Shown here piece after piece: positions 1-12,635 of a stretch of DNA of 64,000 bases (position 1 is the first letter of the stretch; the number at the start of each line of letters is the position of its first letter). Below the pieces are notes generated by a model. The model was given only the letters and a program-made list of their open reading frames with translations. It made no database searches and had not been told where the DNA came from. The stretch comes from Anastrepha obliqua (lineage: Eukaryota > Arthropoda > Insecta > Diptera > Tephritidae). The translations under genes and the position numbers were made by a program. The DNA lies in assembly GCF_027943255.1 (NCBI RefSeq), contig NC_072895.1, positions 84,012,001 through 84,076,000 of the forward strand. Reading direction: 5' to 3'.

Positions 1-2815
1 TACTCTCTATTCTCGCTAGTTCATCGACGCCTAAGAAGTTTCGCTTCAAAATTGTTTGTTGTATACATATATGAGTATAAACAAAACTTCCAACGTAAAT
101 ACTTTTTAGTGAACAAAATTACTTATTTCATTTGCAAAAAACGCATTATTTCAGAAATATAGCCGCGGTCAAAATATCAGGTTTTTATTTAATCTCTCAA
201 AAGCTTAAAGACTGTACTTTGAAGTGAAGTAATGAAAAGAAAATATATTTTTATACTTATAAATATTTTTTATTTATTCCATTAAAATTACCATTATGAA
301 CGTTTATCAAGAACATTTTTTTTTTCGAAATACCAGAGGCACGTTTTATTTAGCTTTGTTGGAAAATTTGTATGTTTATAGTCTCGACAAAGTGTATGGA
401 ATAATGCCGCTAAATACAAACAGATTTTTTACGCGAATATTTTCAAGCTCGTTCGTTGGGTATTCGGTTCCATGTGGCGTATGAGCGACCTTAACTCGAT
501 TACACACCTTTGGCAGGTCAGTTATTGGTGATGTGATATTTATCATGATGAAGAATGGATTTCCTACATCTCAGACCTTTATAATTATAAAATCTAAACC
601 ACTAAAATTGTGTCTTAACGTTGGTAAATTACGTTTTAATGAGTTCATATTCGTTGGCTTAGAAAAGGATCCATACATATATCCCTGTAGAGAAAAACTG
701 AATTAGTAACGTAAATTTCGAAGTTAGCAATGCTAAGGCTTCTATTTTTTATTTCTGGTCTAATAATGGAAAAATAAATTTTGGTGGTTAAAAACTGTTT
801 TACTGCTTTTCTAAACAAGCAGAACAACTTCGAACATGGAATTCGGAATGATTTGAACCTCGAAATGGTGCTTTTCACAGAAAATGAAATAGATTCACTT
901 ATAGAAGGTGAGTAAAATTATGTGGCAGACGTTATCAAGAACAAACCACATTCAAAAACCAACTTCCAAATGAAACTATATGTTGAGTTGATTAATTGGT
1001 CGAAACTGGCTTAAAAAACCAAGGGCAACATTTTTAACAGAAAGTGTATATTTATAAATTTTGTTTTTTTAATTTAGTTAAAGAGGAAATTATAAAGAAT
1101 TTTCCAAATTCAAGTGAAAATCTTCATATGGCCAAAAGCCAAAATATGCCTTTAATGAAGAAAAGAGGTTGTCTGTAAAGTCGGTTTACTGACGACAGTT
1201 TAACGCGACAACATCATACGAAAATACTGATGTAATGGTTGCAATTTTCAAAACAAAATTTTAATTTTATTTTTTTGACAGATATTTTGTATGGATATAG
1301 AGAAGGAGGTAAATGAAATTGCAATGGAATAGGTCAAGTTACATTTACACAAACGTGAAAAATGACGAAACATTTATCAAATTCATGAAAGAGATCTTCA
1401 ATTTCGATTGTGCATCAGACGTTAATAAGTCAAAAACTCTAAGAGGCACCATCATCGATTTGCCTTTTTCAAGACACATTACACTCGAAACACCCCCTTC
1501 ATTTCCTACTTTTCTTATCATCGTCCTATTCTCAACAGAGAATTGGTTCATTACCATGCACACAAAAAGAAGGCATATGCAAATACAAATATGTGAATTT
1601 ATATACAAATGCGCATAAACATACATAAACGTACATATATATGCTCACTCAAGTAGGAGAGAGCCAGATGTAGAACGTTGCCGAACGCGCGAGCCGATTG
1701 TGCTCTTTGTCTTTCGTTCCGCGCTCTCGCTTGCAGTTGAAGCAAGGTAACGACGACGATAAGACGTTATCACGTCAAAAACAAAAAAAATGTGAATTTT
1801 TTTTATTAAATTTTTTAAAAATATTCTTGCTTATACTTAAATATATATTATACATATACAATTGGCGCTTACACCTTTTACGAGATTTTAACAAATTGAC
1901 TTTGACTTAATACAAGTAAGTCTACCGTTAGTACATTACTCACACTGTTTCATTCGCATTAGTTTTCCACTGTATATGGAGCCAATATTTTATCTCGAGA
2001 AATGCATTTTCGTGAAGAGCTCACGAAGGCTAAGCACTGACTACAATTTTTAGTATTAAATTTGCTCATTTTATTTGCTTTCTGGTAGCCGGTTGGGAAA
2101 CTTAAGTTTCGTTTTGCCGTGTTTAGACAAAATGCATAAATAGTTTCCGCTCAGGTAATTATCTTTTCATATCATTAGAAGAGAATAAAGAAGATCGCTC
2201 TAAATTTTTCTTTCAATTAGTGAGTTGTCTTGGCTTGAAGTTTTTCGTGGCCTTACTTTGCCACGCGTTCTAGAAACGCAGCTGGTGAATTAAAATTTTT
2301 GAATAAGACCCGGTATCACACGCCTTTTGATCGAATATTTTTAACTTATTTTATATGGAGATAAGCCGCTTCTCCGTTCACTTATAATTTTATTTTTAAA
2401 TTCATTAGATAATGACTTTCTGGAAAAATTTTTGAGCTATCTGAATGCATAGCTCTGCTACTTTGCAAGGCAAGTTAACTAATAAATTACAAATTCGGGC
2501 TTTCGTTACAAAAACAATTAGGATGTGCTTTGGCTTTGACTAGAGAACGCCTGAACATCGGTTTCGGTCATGTTCGGCCACAAAATTTCAGTTCGATTTC
2601 ATTACGACTTCGACAAAAAAACCGAACGTTGCAGAAATATTTTATAAAATGTCTCTTGTTTACGTAAAATTCTTTAATGCTGGTATTCAAATTTTTTTAA
2701 ATTATTTTGAATTAGAGTCTGCTCCTCAGTCGAGCTAGTGAGTAATTGTTCAATGCTGCAGCCCACCTCTAGAGGTATAGATAGGGTGGGGTGAATATGC
2801 TAATAAGCTAATGGG
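1..2815. other. AT-rich stretch with no gene recognised
   Basis: Only short open frames without recognisable motifs or codon structure are present on either strand. A short piece around 1857-1880 (aattggcgcttacacc) matches the 3' tail of the SINE family found at 3117-3443, so it may be a fragment of a minus-strand copy. The stretch 1650-1745 is more GC-rich but I recognise nothing in it. Confidence 0.5.
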
Positions 2816-3116
2816 TTAAATTATTGTATAATACAAAAATATTGAACAATGAGTATTAAAAATTACTAATACGCTATAAAAATGTGTCTGGTAAGTAGAG
2901 TTATTTGTTATTTCTTTACGCAGGAGAGCTAATTCATACACAAACACGTTTCTTTTAAGTGCCCATGGTGGAAATTTGGTGGCAAGGATCTTCATATGGT
3001 GTGCGTTCATATTCAAATCAGACGCTAATTCTTTTATTTCGCATAGTGCTGACTTATGTGACATGCACGTTTTCCCTTGTTTAAGAAGCTGAATTTCTTG
3101 ATGTAGAATATGTTTA

Positions 3117-3443
3117 TATATATATATATATATAATTGGCGCGTACACCCTTTTTGGGTGTTTGGCCGAGCTCCTCCTCCTATTTGTGGTGTGCGGCGTG
3201 ATGTTGTTCCACAAATGGAGGGACCTACATTTTCAAGCCGACTCCGAACGGCAATATTTTTATGAGAAGCTTTTTCATGGCAGAAATACACTCGGAGGTT
3301 TGCCATTGCCAGCCGTGAGACGACCGCTATTAGAAAAATGTTTTTCTTAATTTTGGTTTTTCACCGAGATTCGAACCAACGTTATCTCTGTAAATTCCGA
3401 ATGTTAATCACGCACCAACCCATGCAGCTACGGCGGCCGTCAA
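3117..3443 (-). mobile_element. tRNA-derived SINE, copy 1, nearly full length, in the LINE
   Basis: This lies antisense. The head, ending near 3440 in the GGCGGCCG region, holds an A-box-like and a B-box-like segment (TTCGAACC on the plus strand near 3373). The body contains the conserved block around 3170-3310. The tail has a CACCC/GGGTG hairpin (about 3146-3160), then GCGCCAATTA and a TA repeat. It is flanked by a 13-bp target duplication, TAGAATATGTTTA at 3104-3116 and TAGAATTTGTTTA at 3444-3456, with one mismatch. It splits a LINE reading frame that is continuous without it. Such SINEs are non-coding and need LINE proteins to move. Confidence 0.85.
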
Positions 3444-4094
3444 TAGAATTTGTTTACTGGTGCAAAATAGTTTGTAAACAATGCGACTGCTTACATATTG
3501 TATGCGGTCTTCAATTGATAGAAAGCCACCACAGGTAAAAGATTTTTTACTGGTGTCGACCTGAACGCTCTAAGGCTTCGCCTTACTGCCATGTTAAAAG
3601 GCGCCTTGATCTTGTTAAGGGTATCTTTGCTGGATTTACCATATATTTGTGGTCCGTAATCGATTTTGCTCTGTAACGTGAGCCTGGTGACACTAAGAAG
3701 AGTATTTGTGTGTGCGAAGCTTTTGTTTGAGCTTAGGTATTTAATGATATTAAGCTAGTACCTTTCTTAAATTAGCACAAATTGCCTTAAAACCATATGT
3801 GCTGCCAAATATAACACCGAGTATGCTTAGAGTAGTTACATTTGGAATTTTAAATTTTATGCGGCTTATATTAAAGGCCTTTATTTTTTGCAAATATGTA
3901 GGTGCTTGCTTTTGTCTGATGAAATGCCAGCACCGGAGTATTCACTCCAACGTTCAATGGCACTTCGAGCGCTATTGAAAGTATCTTCGATTTTTTTTTT
4001 TTTTTTTGTGACTGCAAAATATGTATAAGTCATCGGCATAGACGTTATGTTGTTGGCTAAGCAGTCGACTTACATCATCGAATGCTATCAGATA

Positions 4095-5387
4095 CGAGGG
4101 GTGCCTTTTATATTTCGGGATTTGGCAACCCTGGTGTTGCAATCTGGCAACTGACAGCTGTATCGCAAAGTTTGACATTTTTTGGCTTTTACGTACTCAG
4201 AACGTTTTGAAATACCAGCGCTATTTGTGTTGTTTACAGTAACTTAAAAGATTCATCTCGGTCCAAAAATGGAATTAAATCGTGAACATTTTCGTGCGAT
4301 TATTTTTTACAACTTTCGACGTGGATTAACTCAGCAACATCGCATGGATGAACTTAATTCATTTTTTGGCGATCAAGCTCCATCAAGGACCAGTGTTTAT
4401 CGATGGTATGGTGAATTCAATCGTGGTCGTAGTTCACTCCAAGACGAATTTCGTGAAAATCGTCCAAAATCAGTTGTTGTTCCGAAAACCATTGATGCTG
4501 TGCACGAACTGATATTGCAAGATCGTCAAGTGACCTATCGTGAGATTGAGACAATCTTTTAGGCATTAGTGGGACCAGCATACATTCAATATTGCATAAA
4601 CATTTGACTGTTAAAAAAATTTGTTCGCGTTGGATCCCACACAATTTGTCAATCCCTCAAAAAAAGGCTCGTGCCGATTGGTCGAAGGAAATGCTCAAAA
4701 AATACGATCGCGGGGCTTCGAAACACGTCTATGACATCGTGACAGGTGATGAATCATGGATTTACGCGTATGAGCCCGAAAGTAAACAGCAGTCGACTGT
4801 ATGGGTGTTTCAAGATGAGCCAAATCTAACGAAAGTTGTTCGCGCGCGAAGCACTTCCAAGCAAATGGTCGCCTGTTTTTTCGGAAAAACTGGACATGTC
4901 GCAACCGTACCACTAGAACAACACAGAACAGTAAATTCTGAGTGGTACAGAACCATTTGTTTGCCAGTTGTCTTCCAAGAAATTAGGAAAACCAATCGCC
5001 AAAGACGGATCACTCTTCACCAGGACAATGCGAGCTCTCACACATCGGCTCAAATAACTGCATTTTTGAGCACCCAAAACATCGAACTAATGGGTCATCC
5101 GCCGTATAGTCCTGACTTGGCACCGAATGACTTCTTTTTATTCCCGTACGTAAAAAACAAACTGAAAGGTCAACGTTTTTCGACACCTGAAGAAGCGGTT
5201 GCGGCATTCAGAATGCATGTTTTGGAGGTACCTCATTCAGAGTGGCAAAAGTGCTTCGACAATTGGTTCAAACGCGTGCAAAAGTGTATAGATCTTCATG
5301 GAGAATATTTTGAAAAACAATAAAGTGATTTTCGATGATTAAAATTTGTTTTTGTTCTGTAATCCCGACATATAAAAGGCACCCTCG
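4095..5387 (+). mobile_element. Mariner element, copy A, full length, inserted in the LINE
   Basis: The 1293-bp element has terminal inverted repeats of about 30 bp beginning CGAGGGGTGCCTTTTATAT on the left and CGAGGGTGCCTTTTATAT on the right. The target TA is duplicated at 4093-4094 and 5388-5389. It sits between the PQG and YADD blocks of the minus-strand reverse transcriptase, and the LINE frame closes exactly when it is removed. Copy B at 34214-35510 is nearly the same along its whole length, so the two are recent relatives. The transposase has one frameshift, so this copy cannot supply its own enzyme, but its ends look usable by an enzyme from another copy. Confidence 0.95.
4269..5323 (+). 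pseudogene. Mariner transposase (DD34D), copy A, one frameshift
   Basis: This encodes a cut-and-paste transposase that binds the terminal repeats and inserts at TA. The first 97 codons (4269-4562) hold the N-terminal helix-turn-helix region. A two-base gain of T near 4558, judged against copy B, shifts the frame, which then stays open from about 4562 to the stop at 5321-5323. The catalytic aspartates are visible in TGDESW (near 4746), HQDNASSH (near 5025) and LAPND (near 5129), with exactly 34 residues between the last two. The C-terminus EYFEKQ matches copy B. Length and layout fit an ordinary mariner of about 350 residues. The subfamily is not certain. Confidence 0.92.
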
Positions 5388-6054
5388 TATAGTGTAACTG
5401 AAAGAGATGACCCCTGGGGGATACCATTCTCTAACGGAAATATTGGTGATAAAGCATTATTGATTCTACACCAGAATTTTCTGTTGCTGAGAAAGTACTT
5501 AATGAAGTTAAATATCTTCGGGCCAAGCTTCCGTTTTTGTAACTTTTTTAATACAACGTGACAACCAATTTTGTGGAAAGCTTTAGTGAAATCAATAGAA
5601 AGAATAGATGTGTGGTTTCTCGAGGATACATTTTTCGAGATATGGTGGTCGAGGAAGAGTACGACATCTAGAGTGCTTATACCAGGTTTAAATCCAGTTT
5701 GAAATGGAGATATTTTATGTTTTTCCTTCAGAAACTACATTAGCCTTGTCGATATTATCTTTTTCATAGTTTTACTGACACACGAAATAAGGGAAATCGG
5801 CCTGTAGTTAGCAATTGAACCAGGATCTTAATTAGGCTTTGCTATTGGAACAATGGCAGTTGTTTTATAGCTTTGGGGAATAATGCTAGAACTCAATATA
5901 GCGTTGTAAAATTTAATCAAACGTTCTTTAAAAATCACAGGAATGAAACGCAGAATTTGGTAATTTATATCATCAAGTCCTGGTGTAGTTCCTTTCATCG
6001 TTTTAAGAACTGATTCTAATTCATAGAAGGTAATATCATGTCAAGTAATGGCGA

Positions 6055-6790
6055 CACTGTAATCAGTGGACTCCTCCCGAACTATGCGACCATATTTGAG
6101 GGTATACTATCAACTTTGTCTGTGACTAAAGCCATCAACAAAAAAAACGGTGATATTCACTGACAGTCTATCTGTCTTTAAAGCTGCAAAAAGATTTCGT
6201 ATTACTGTCGATCCTCTATACCGTTTACAGCAGCTACTAATTATTCTGTCACCAAAAGTAAGACTCATGTGGGTGCCTAGCCATGCAGGTATTACAGGTA
6301 ACGAATATGCCGACAAGGCAGCAAAACATGCTTTAAAATTGTGTATCCACTACCACAAGCTATTCGGACAAAAATCCATCAAAAATATATTCTCCAAAAC
6401 TATGGGTTCACGGTAAGAATGTAATTGGTCCAATTATAAACACCAATACAAAGAAACGAATCTTCATGGGAACGGGATCAACTTACCAACAAAAACATCA
6501 ACCTGGATGTAAAAATGTTTTATACGACTAAGGTTAGGCCACTGCCTTCTAACACATGAATACCTTTTGAAGAATTCTCAACCACCATCATGTATGATAC
6601 TTTCTGCAACACATCTGATCTAATTGAACGTCATATTTTACTAAGTTGTACCGCTATCTCCCATCTGCGCACGCAATATTTTGCAATTAAAACCCCAATT
6701 GAAATTCTCTCCAATGCAACAGAAGCCAACGTAAAACTCATTTTCAACTTTTTAAAACATTTAATTTAAGATATTATAATATAAGTTAAA
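6055..6790 (+). pseudogene. Non-LTR retrotransposon RNase H and C-terminal tail (fragment)
   Basis: This is the end of a LINE open reading frame 2, on the opposite strand to the reverse transcriptase next to it. The RNase H domain shows TDSLSVFKA (about 6153) and the closing motif WVPSHAGITGNEYADKAAK (about 6270-6325). RNase H removes the RNA strand during reverse transcription. A frameshift near 6145 separates the earlier part of the domain. Downstream, at 6520-6760, is a decayed tail that includes LLTHEYL-like sequence. It may be the missing end of the same LINE family, inverted, or a separate copy. No target duplication was found. Confidence 0.75.
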
Positions 6791-7320
6791 CTACCCGGTC
6801 GTGTTGGTTTATAAAAAAAATTGTTCCGGACGAGACCGATCTTTATTGGTTGATAATCTCTTTACAACTGAACTTAAAAATATTTTAATTCTAATACTAA
6901 GACTAAAAGCTAAGCCCGTGTGCTTGCAACGTGACCAGTACTTTGCTGAGTAGGCGTTTCCCACGGGAACGCCAATCGCTGCTCTGGTATTTCCTCAAAA
7001 GCGTTGCGCGTGTGGAGTGTTGGGTTACAATGACTTTTTGGTTGAGGTGTGTGAAGTATTGCGTTAGCTTATACAAGTATAGTATGTAAATAAGTATAAG
7101 TATATAATATACAATAAGTAATACTAAGTATTTCACGTAATGACTTAGCCGATACCACTGGTAGCTAGTGCTGTAAACATATTATTTTGTAATTTAAATA
7201 ATATTTAAATAAATAATAATGACTACATACACACATATGAAAATAGTTTTTACATCAACATTAGTTCTATGTTATGAGATGAAATTTTAAGTACCATTTG
7301 TTTTTAATACAAATAAAAAT
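6791..7320. other. LINE 3' flank and unrecognised AT-rich sequence
   Basis: Probably 3' untranslated sequence of the LINE fragment at first, then simple AT-rich DNA with an A-run at 7322-7336 that belongs to the next element. No gene seen. Confidence 0.4.
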
Positions 7321-7321
7321 T

Positions 7322-7690
7322 AAAAAAAAAAAAAAATTACTGATTTTTTAACACTTTTTCTTCTCTCATGCTGGGTGCGATATAGCTTCCTTCACAAAGC
7401 TCCTCCAAAACTGGCGATCTTGAGCTTTTGCTTCGTAGTTACGTATTCGCCAACCCTTGAGGTCGTATTCCACTGCGTATATCCATCGGTTCCTTGGACT
7501 GCCTTTGACCTTTACGCACATAGGCTTTCCTGTCATGGCTTTCTTCAGCGTACAGTCAGCAGGCATACGGGTGACATGACCTAGCCATCTTATGCGCTAC
7601 GCTTTAACAAAACGAACAGCTGTCTCGTTATCAGTGAGATCGTTTAGTTTGGAGTTGCACCGGATTCTATAGGTGCCATCATCATTTTCT
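7322..7690 (-). pseudogene. RTE-type LINE, 3' end of ORF with poly(A)-like tail
   Basis: On the minus strand, the last ~110 codons of an RTE-like reverse transcriptase polyprotein can be read: RIRCNSKLND, then RIRWLGHVTRMPAD (about 7560-7600), then a basic segment with GSPRNRW and a stop near 7366. One in-frame stop lies just before RIRWLGHV. An A-run (plus strand 7322-7336) follows the 3' end, as expected for a 5'-truncated LINE insertion. It is related to, but clearly diverged from, the fragments at 25019 and 46739. Confidence 0.65.
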
Positions 7691-7699
7691 AATAATATT

Positions 7700-10290
7700 A
7701 ATATTTTTTATTTTAATATAATTAGTGAACTTTCAGTTAACTTTGTTTACATTTACAAAAGTACCAAACACTTTCCCATTGCACACAATGAATTTTTCGA
7801 TTTTGGCCCAATAAGGCGGCCCACTATGGCCCACTATGTGTCGTTACATATACTCGCATGAACGCCTATTATCGCAAAGAAAAAAGTTATTTTTTCCAGC
7901 ACAGTGTTACGGTAAAGTATGTTAACCAGAAAAAAGTGAAAAATTTCATTTATGTTTTTGCAAACTTCGAGTACCAAAAAGTGAAAGCGTTTACTTCATA
8001 ACTTTTAGAAAATTGCACATTAGCTGACTATATTTATTTACAGCCACATATTTAAAATGATTTTGTATAGCGCTCACACACAAATGTACACAAATTTATT
8101 ACTGGCCTGGTAACCTCTGCTATGCTGGTCAAGAACATGTGCGTACACACATACTTACATATACATTTTGTCCGTTAGCGCTATTATAACGATGATTTGT
8201 TTGCACTGGTGCCAAAGACTAGCACAACAAAAATTGTATCTGCGCAAGCCGAACAGCCCAGCAGCCGAATATCCAACCACACTGCATTTTGAAGGTGGCT
8301 TGGTGTGGCAGAGATATTCCATTATTGGTTAGACGCTCGAAGCTTTTACGAACTTCCCCTGTGCTCTTCCCTTTGCGCTATACTGCCTCGTTAGTTTGCG
8401 ACTCTATAGCGTTGCCACCAACCAAATCGGATGTTCGCGCGCTAAAATGTCGGTGTCATGCAACACAAAGCAGCCGTTGTTGGGCTATGTTGCATGTGTT
8501 CAATCTGTGCTTCACGCAGCTTTGCGCCGAGTAGCCGAATATTCGATTGTACGCGTAATAATGATCCTTAGTAGGAGTATATGGATGGCTGTGTGTATGT
8601 GAGGACGCTAGCTTGTTCACTGCAGCTGCAACTCAATTTTCGCCAACGGCATTTCCTAGCATAGGATATGCTTCATCCTGAGCAGCACCAGATTCCATCA
8701 CCAATACCAAATATGTAGGTTTTGAAAGTTATAACTTTTCTTGCAATACAACTCCACCCTCACTACTACCGGGTATTTCTCCTTTGTCACAGCCATGCTG
8801 CTGCGGCTGTGTCATGTCGCCGCAAGTGAATTCTGTCTCCACTCCTCGCATGAGTAAATAACTTTTTTTAACGCTTTGCTCGAAGCAACAGTGGCGGCAG
8901 GCATGCAACACTTATGTAGCCACATATATGTGTGTATGTGCATGTGTATGAGTAGCCAACGTGCACCATCTATCATGTTACAGTTTTTGTGCAATCTGCA
9001 ACCCTAAATTCGCCTCCATCCTATACGCAGATCACGCTGAACTCTGTGCTTTACTCCTCCGAGCCATGCAGTTTTTACAAATAGCTATTTTTTGGCTTCC
9101 TCCTCCCCTTATCCTCCTGCGGCTATGCGGATATACGCCGTTTTTCTTCTACTTTAGCGCGCAATTTTCCAAAAGTGCCATTGCAAACCAAATTTTTGTG
9201 AAGAGACTGCGAGCGGAATGCGGACTATTTTTTGGGTAATGGGAGCAGGGAGTCAGGCAGAATGCGTTTGCGTTGGAAATTGAATTGTACTAACAAAAAC
9301 TATGTAACTATAGTAAAGTATGTATGTATGTAGTTGATGCATATTCAAGCAACTGCACCGTCGTTGCCTTGGTGATTTGTTGGCATACACTGCCGCCTTG
9401 CCCTGCCAAGCTATGAGTGCTCGAGCACTCAGCCATTCCCCATTGCCGATGGAAAAAATCACTCTTTTTCGCTGTCAAAGCGTGTGTTTTTGCTCTTACG
9501 GAATGCATATCAGCTAAAAAATATCCACTCACATCCCATTTTGGCATTTTTTTGTTTTTTTTTTACTAGTAAGGGTTACCATTTAAGGGCACACATTTTA
9601 GTAGTTCGAACACTCAAGTGTTTAAGAGGGTGTAGTCTATTTTCTACTCACTTGTTATGGCTTTATTTTGGCACTTACCACTAAGCTGGGAAATTGTTTA
9701 CTTTATTTTGGCAACCATTAATGCTGAGTGGTAGGTAAACCTAAAAATTTTATTTTTCTAAGAATTATTCGATTTTTATAAATGAAAATAATACTTTTTT
9801 TCAAATTTTCAAATATAGTAGAATAGTTTTGAATTTACGTACGTTAGTGTTGGTTAAATTTATTCACTACTTTGCCTCAGCGACTCAAATATTCTACTGG
9901 CAATTCTGAATAGAAAACTCCATAGAAGCATAGCACTAAAATGGATTTCGAGCCTCCTTATTTTTAATTTTAGCTATTAATCCCCAATCAGGTTTTTTCT
10001 TTTCATTATGCGAAACATTTATAGAAAAAAATTTGTGTATGTAATTTAATTTAATTTTTTATGTATATTTTGCTTTTACGATTCACAAATTTGAGCGATA
10101 TATTATATGTATATAAAAAAATATTATTCAGAATCGCATTTCATTTTTTAATTAATCGCTCAACAAATACAACCATACCACCTTGATTGAAAAACATCCG
10201 GAATTCAGAAAGTTCAAAATAAAAATTTATTCCTGAAAAGTAATATGATATTATATTATCGCCTTCTAAGTACTCCCCATCAACTACAAC
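7700..10290. other. Unrecognised stretch, possibly single-copy intergenic DNA
   Basis: No transposon or protein motif was found. The part 8200-9470 is less AT-rich than its surroundings and has several open frames of 60-92 codons on both strands, none with a recognisable domain. Small tetranucleotide runs lie near 9315-9335. The higher GC and lack of repeats make it one of the few places where host sequence could survive. Confidence 0.4.
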
Positions 10291-10293
10291 ATA

Positions 10294-11144
10294 CCAGGTG
10301 TATACCTATGAAGTGAGACTTTCAGCTCAGCTTTCAGCCTTTTCAAATGTTTTGGTTTTTTTCGACTGTCATCTGTAAACAATATTCAGTTCATTGTTTG
10401 TTACGTTTCATACAACAATGCATTTTTGTCGCTCTTAATAATGTTAAATTTCGTGCCTTCAAACTACGATTTGCGGACATCGTAAAACCACTTGTGAAAT
10501 GCTGCTCTCCCGGTTCAAAAGGAAGTCTTTTTTGCATCGAATCGTTACGGGGGATGAAAAATGGGTGTATTTCTCCAATCCCAAGCGTAAACGATCGTAT
10601 GGTCCGCCCCGGCCACAAGCCAAAAACAACGTCCAAACCAATTCGCTTCGGCCACAAGGCAATGATTGACAGTTGACGGTGCACGCTACCAACGACAATT
10701 GACCGATTAGAGCAGCGCTATACACCGAAAACGCAGTGAATATGCCGATCGGGGTCACAAAGTAATTTTTCTTGATGACAATGCACCGCCACATCGAACA
10801 AAAGCGACCCGGGAATTGGTGGAAACGTACGATTGGGAACCGCTGGTGCATGCGGCTTACTCACCAGACTTGACACCTCCCGATTATCATTTGTTTGCAT
10901 CGATGGGCCACGTACTTTCCGAGCAGCGCTTCAATTCTCACGAAGAAACCAAAAAATGGCTCGATGATTGGTTTGCGGCCAAAGACGGACAATTTTTTGG
11001 CGCGGCATCCACAAATTGCCTGCGAGATGGGAAAAATGTGTCGCTAGCGATGGCTATTATTTTGAAGATTAAATTTGTAACCACTTTTTGTTAATAAACG
11101 TTTGAAATTGAAAAAAAAGTCTCATTTCATGTATTTAAATATTT
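10294..11144 (+). mobile_element. Mos1-like mariner (mauritiana group), internally deleted
   Basis: The left end CCAGGTGTATACC resembles the Mos1 terminus. The inner part of the inverted repeat, TATGAAGTGAGACTTT on the left, is matched by the right end as ATGAAATGAGACTTT in reverse complement near 11115-11131. The outer right end is degraded, so 11144 is approximate and no TA duplication is confirmed. The transposase start MLNFVPSNYDLR (about 10442) runs directly into sequence equivalent to residues just before the first catalytic block, KRKSFLHRIVTGDEKW (about 10520-10567). The DNA-binding domain has therefore been deleted (roughly 100 codons). The C-terminal part at 10816-11040 carries AAYSPDL and the third aspartate as PPDYHLF. 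Stops and frameshifts occur throughout. Confidence 0.85.
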
Positions 11145-11710
11145 GACCCCGCTCTCAATACATTTCTGGAACTATATTTTCAGTAGAGCCATCAGAGCTG
11201 GTGGCTATTCCGCGAAACTTTTGATCAAGGTTTTTTAACTATAATCGGGTAGATAATTCCATGACATTTATTTTTTGAATATAATATCCGGCATATGTCC
11301 ACCGCGGCTACGAATTTCAACTTGCCACTGGAAGGATCTGCCTTTTTGCAACCAAATGCCGCCGATGTTTAGCGGATCGCCGTAACGACAGTTTCTTCTC
11401 CATTTCGAAAGAAATAAGGATAAAGATGCCGCCAGTGTTCTTAAAATAAAATAAATTTCCACAAACAGAAATGTCAACACGGTTTGCAATTCTCAGCTTC
11501 TTATCGATATCGATAAATCTCCCGTTGTCGATAAATCTCATGTTGTTGATAAATCTCATAGTTATTTGATTATTTCACTCAATATTTTTTTATCAATCGT
11601 TCAAATCATCCTACCAATTAGCAAGCGCCAGGTACGAAACAGTTTCGTAAGAGTGTATCTTCTAGAAACCAAACTGTTAAGCTACAATATTGATAATTTG
11701 TTAGTTTAAA
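11145..11710. other. No gene recognised
   Basis: AT-rich sequence between the mariner and the pentanucleotide array. A small cluster of repeated cgataaatct-like units lies at about 11508-11560. Nothing coding is recognised. Confidence 0.4.
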
Positions 11711-12635
11711 ACATAACATAACAAAGCATAACATAACATAACATAACATAACATAACATAACATAACATAACATAACATAACATAACATAACATAACATA
11801 ACATAACATAACATAACATAACATAACATAACATAACATAACATAACATAACATAACATAACATAACATAACATAACATAACATAACATAACATAACATA
11901 ACATAACATAACATAACATAACATAACATAACATAACATAACATAACATAACATAACATAACATAACATAACATAACATAACATAACATAACATAACATA
12001 ACATAACATAACATAACATAACATAACATAACATAACATAACATAACATAACATAACATAACATAACATAACATAACATAACATAACATAACATAACATA
12101 ACATAACATAACATAACATAACATAACATAACATAACTTAACATAACATAACATAACATAACATAACATAACATAAAATAACATAACATAACATAACATA
12201 ACATAACATAACATAACATAACATAACATAACATAACATAACATAACATAACATAACATAACATAACATAACATAACATAACATAACATAACATAACATA
12301 ACATAACATAACTTAACATAACATAACATAACATAACATAACATAACATAACATAACATAACATAACATAACATAACATAACATAACATAACATAACATA
12401 ACATAACATAACATAACATAACATAACATAACATAACATAACATAACATAACATAACATAACATAACATAACATAACATAACATAACATAACATAACATA
12501 ACATAACATAACATAACATAACATAACATAACATAACATAACATAACATAACATAACATAACATAACATAACATAACATAACATAACATAACATAACATA
12601 ACATAACATAACATAACATAACATAACATAACATA
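11711..12635 (+). repeat. ACATA pentanucleotide array, about 185 units
   Basis: A nearly perfect 5-bp tandem repeat (ACATA; TTATG on the other strand) runs for about 925 bp. The few variants seen are ACTTA at 12136 and 12311, AAATA at 12176, and an irregular start near 11721-11730. Because 5 is not a multiple of 3 and the unit has no stop in the reverse frames, the minus strand reads as an endless five-residue peptide repeat; this is a by-product, not a gene. Such purity over this length suggests recent expansion, and assembled length may be unreliable. Confidence 0.98.

Larger units (their letters stand above)
2816..6050 (-). pseudogene. Non-LTR retrotransposon reverse transcriptase (I/Jockey-like), interrupted by a mariner and a SINE
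   Basis: Read on the minus strand from about 6045, this encodes the reverse transcriptase that copies LINE RNA at a nicked chromosomal target. Visible in order are a finger block ending NYRPISLIS (about 5790), the palm aspartate block SILSIDFTKAF (about 5600), the NGIPQGSSLSVTL block (about 5400) and, beyond the mariner, the catalytic box YADDLYIF (about 4030). Thumb-like sequence follows at 3540-3720. It resumes after the SINE at 2816-3116 with no recognisable RNase H behind it. Removing one copy of each target duplication leaves the frame open across both insertion points, so the coding region was readable when they arrived. Stops, frameshifts and a poly-T run near 3991-4006 now make it dead. 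The 5' part with the endonuclease is absent. The clade call is from motif style only. Confidence 0.8.

Noticed and set aside
1313..1618. 101-codon open frame near the left end
   Set aside because: It overlaps an equally long antisense frame, has no motif, and ends in microsatellite-like sequence.
4269..5323. A host gene of the SETMAR kind, since mariner transposases are often annotated that way
   Set aside because: There is no SET domain exon, and the frame sits between proper terminal repeats with TA duplication and a frameshift.
8200..9470. Host exons in the less AT-rich island
   Set aside because: Open frames are short on both strands, have no domain I know, and no consistent splice-site-bounded reading frame was visible.
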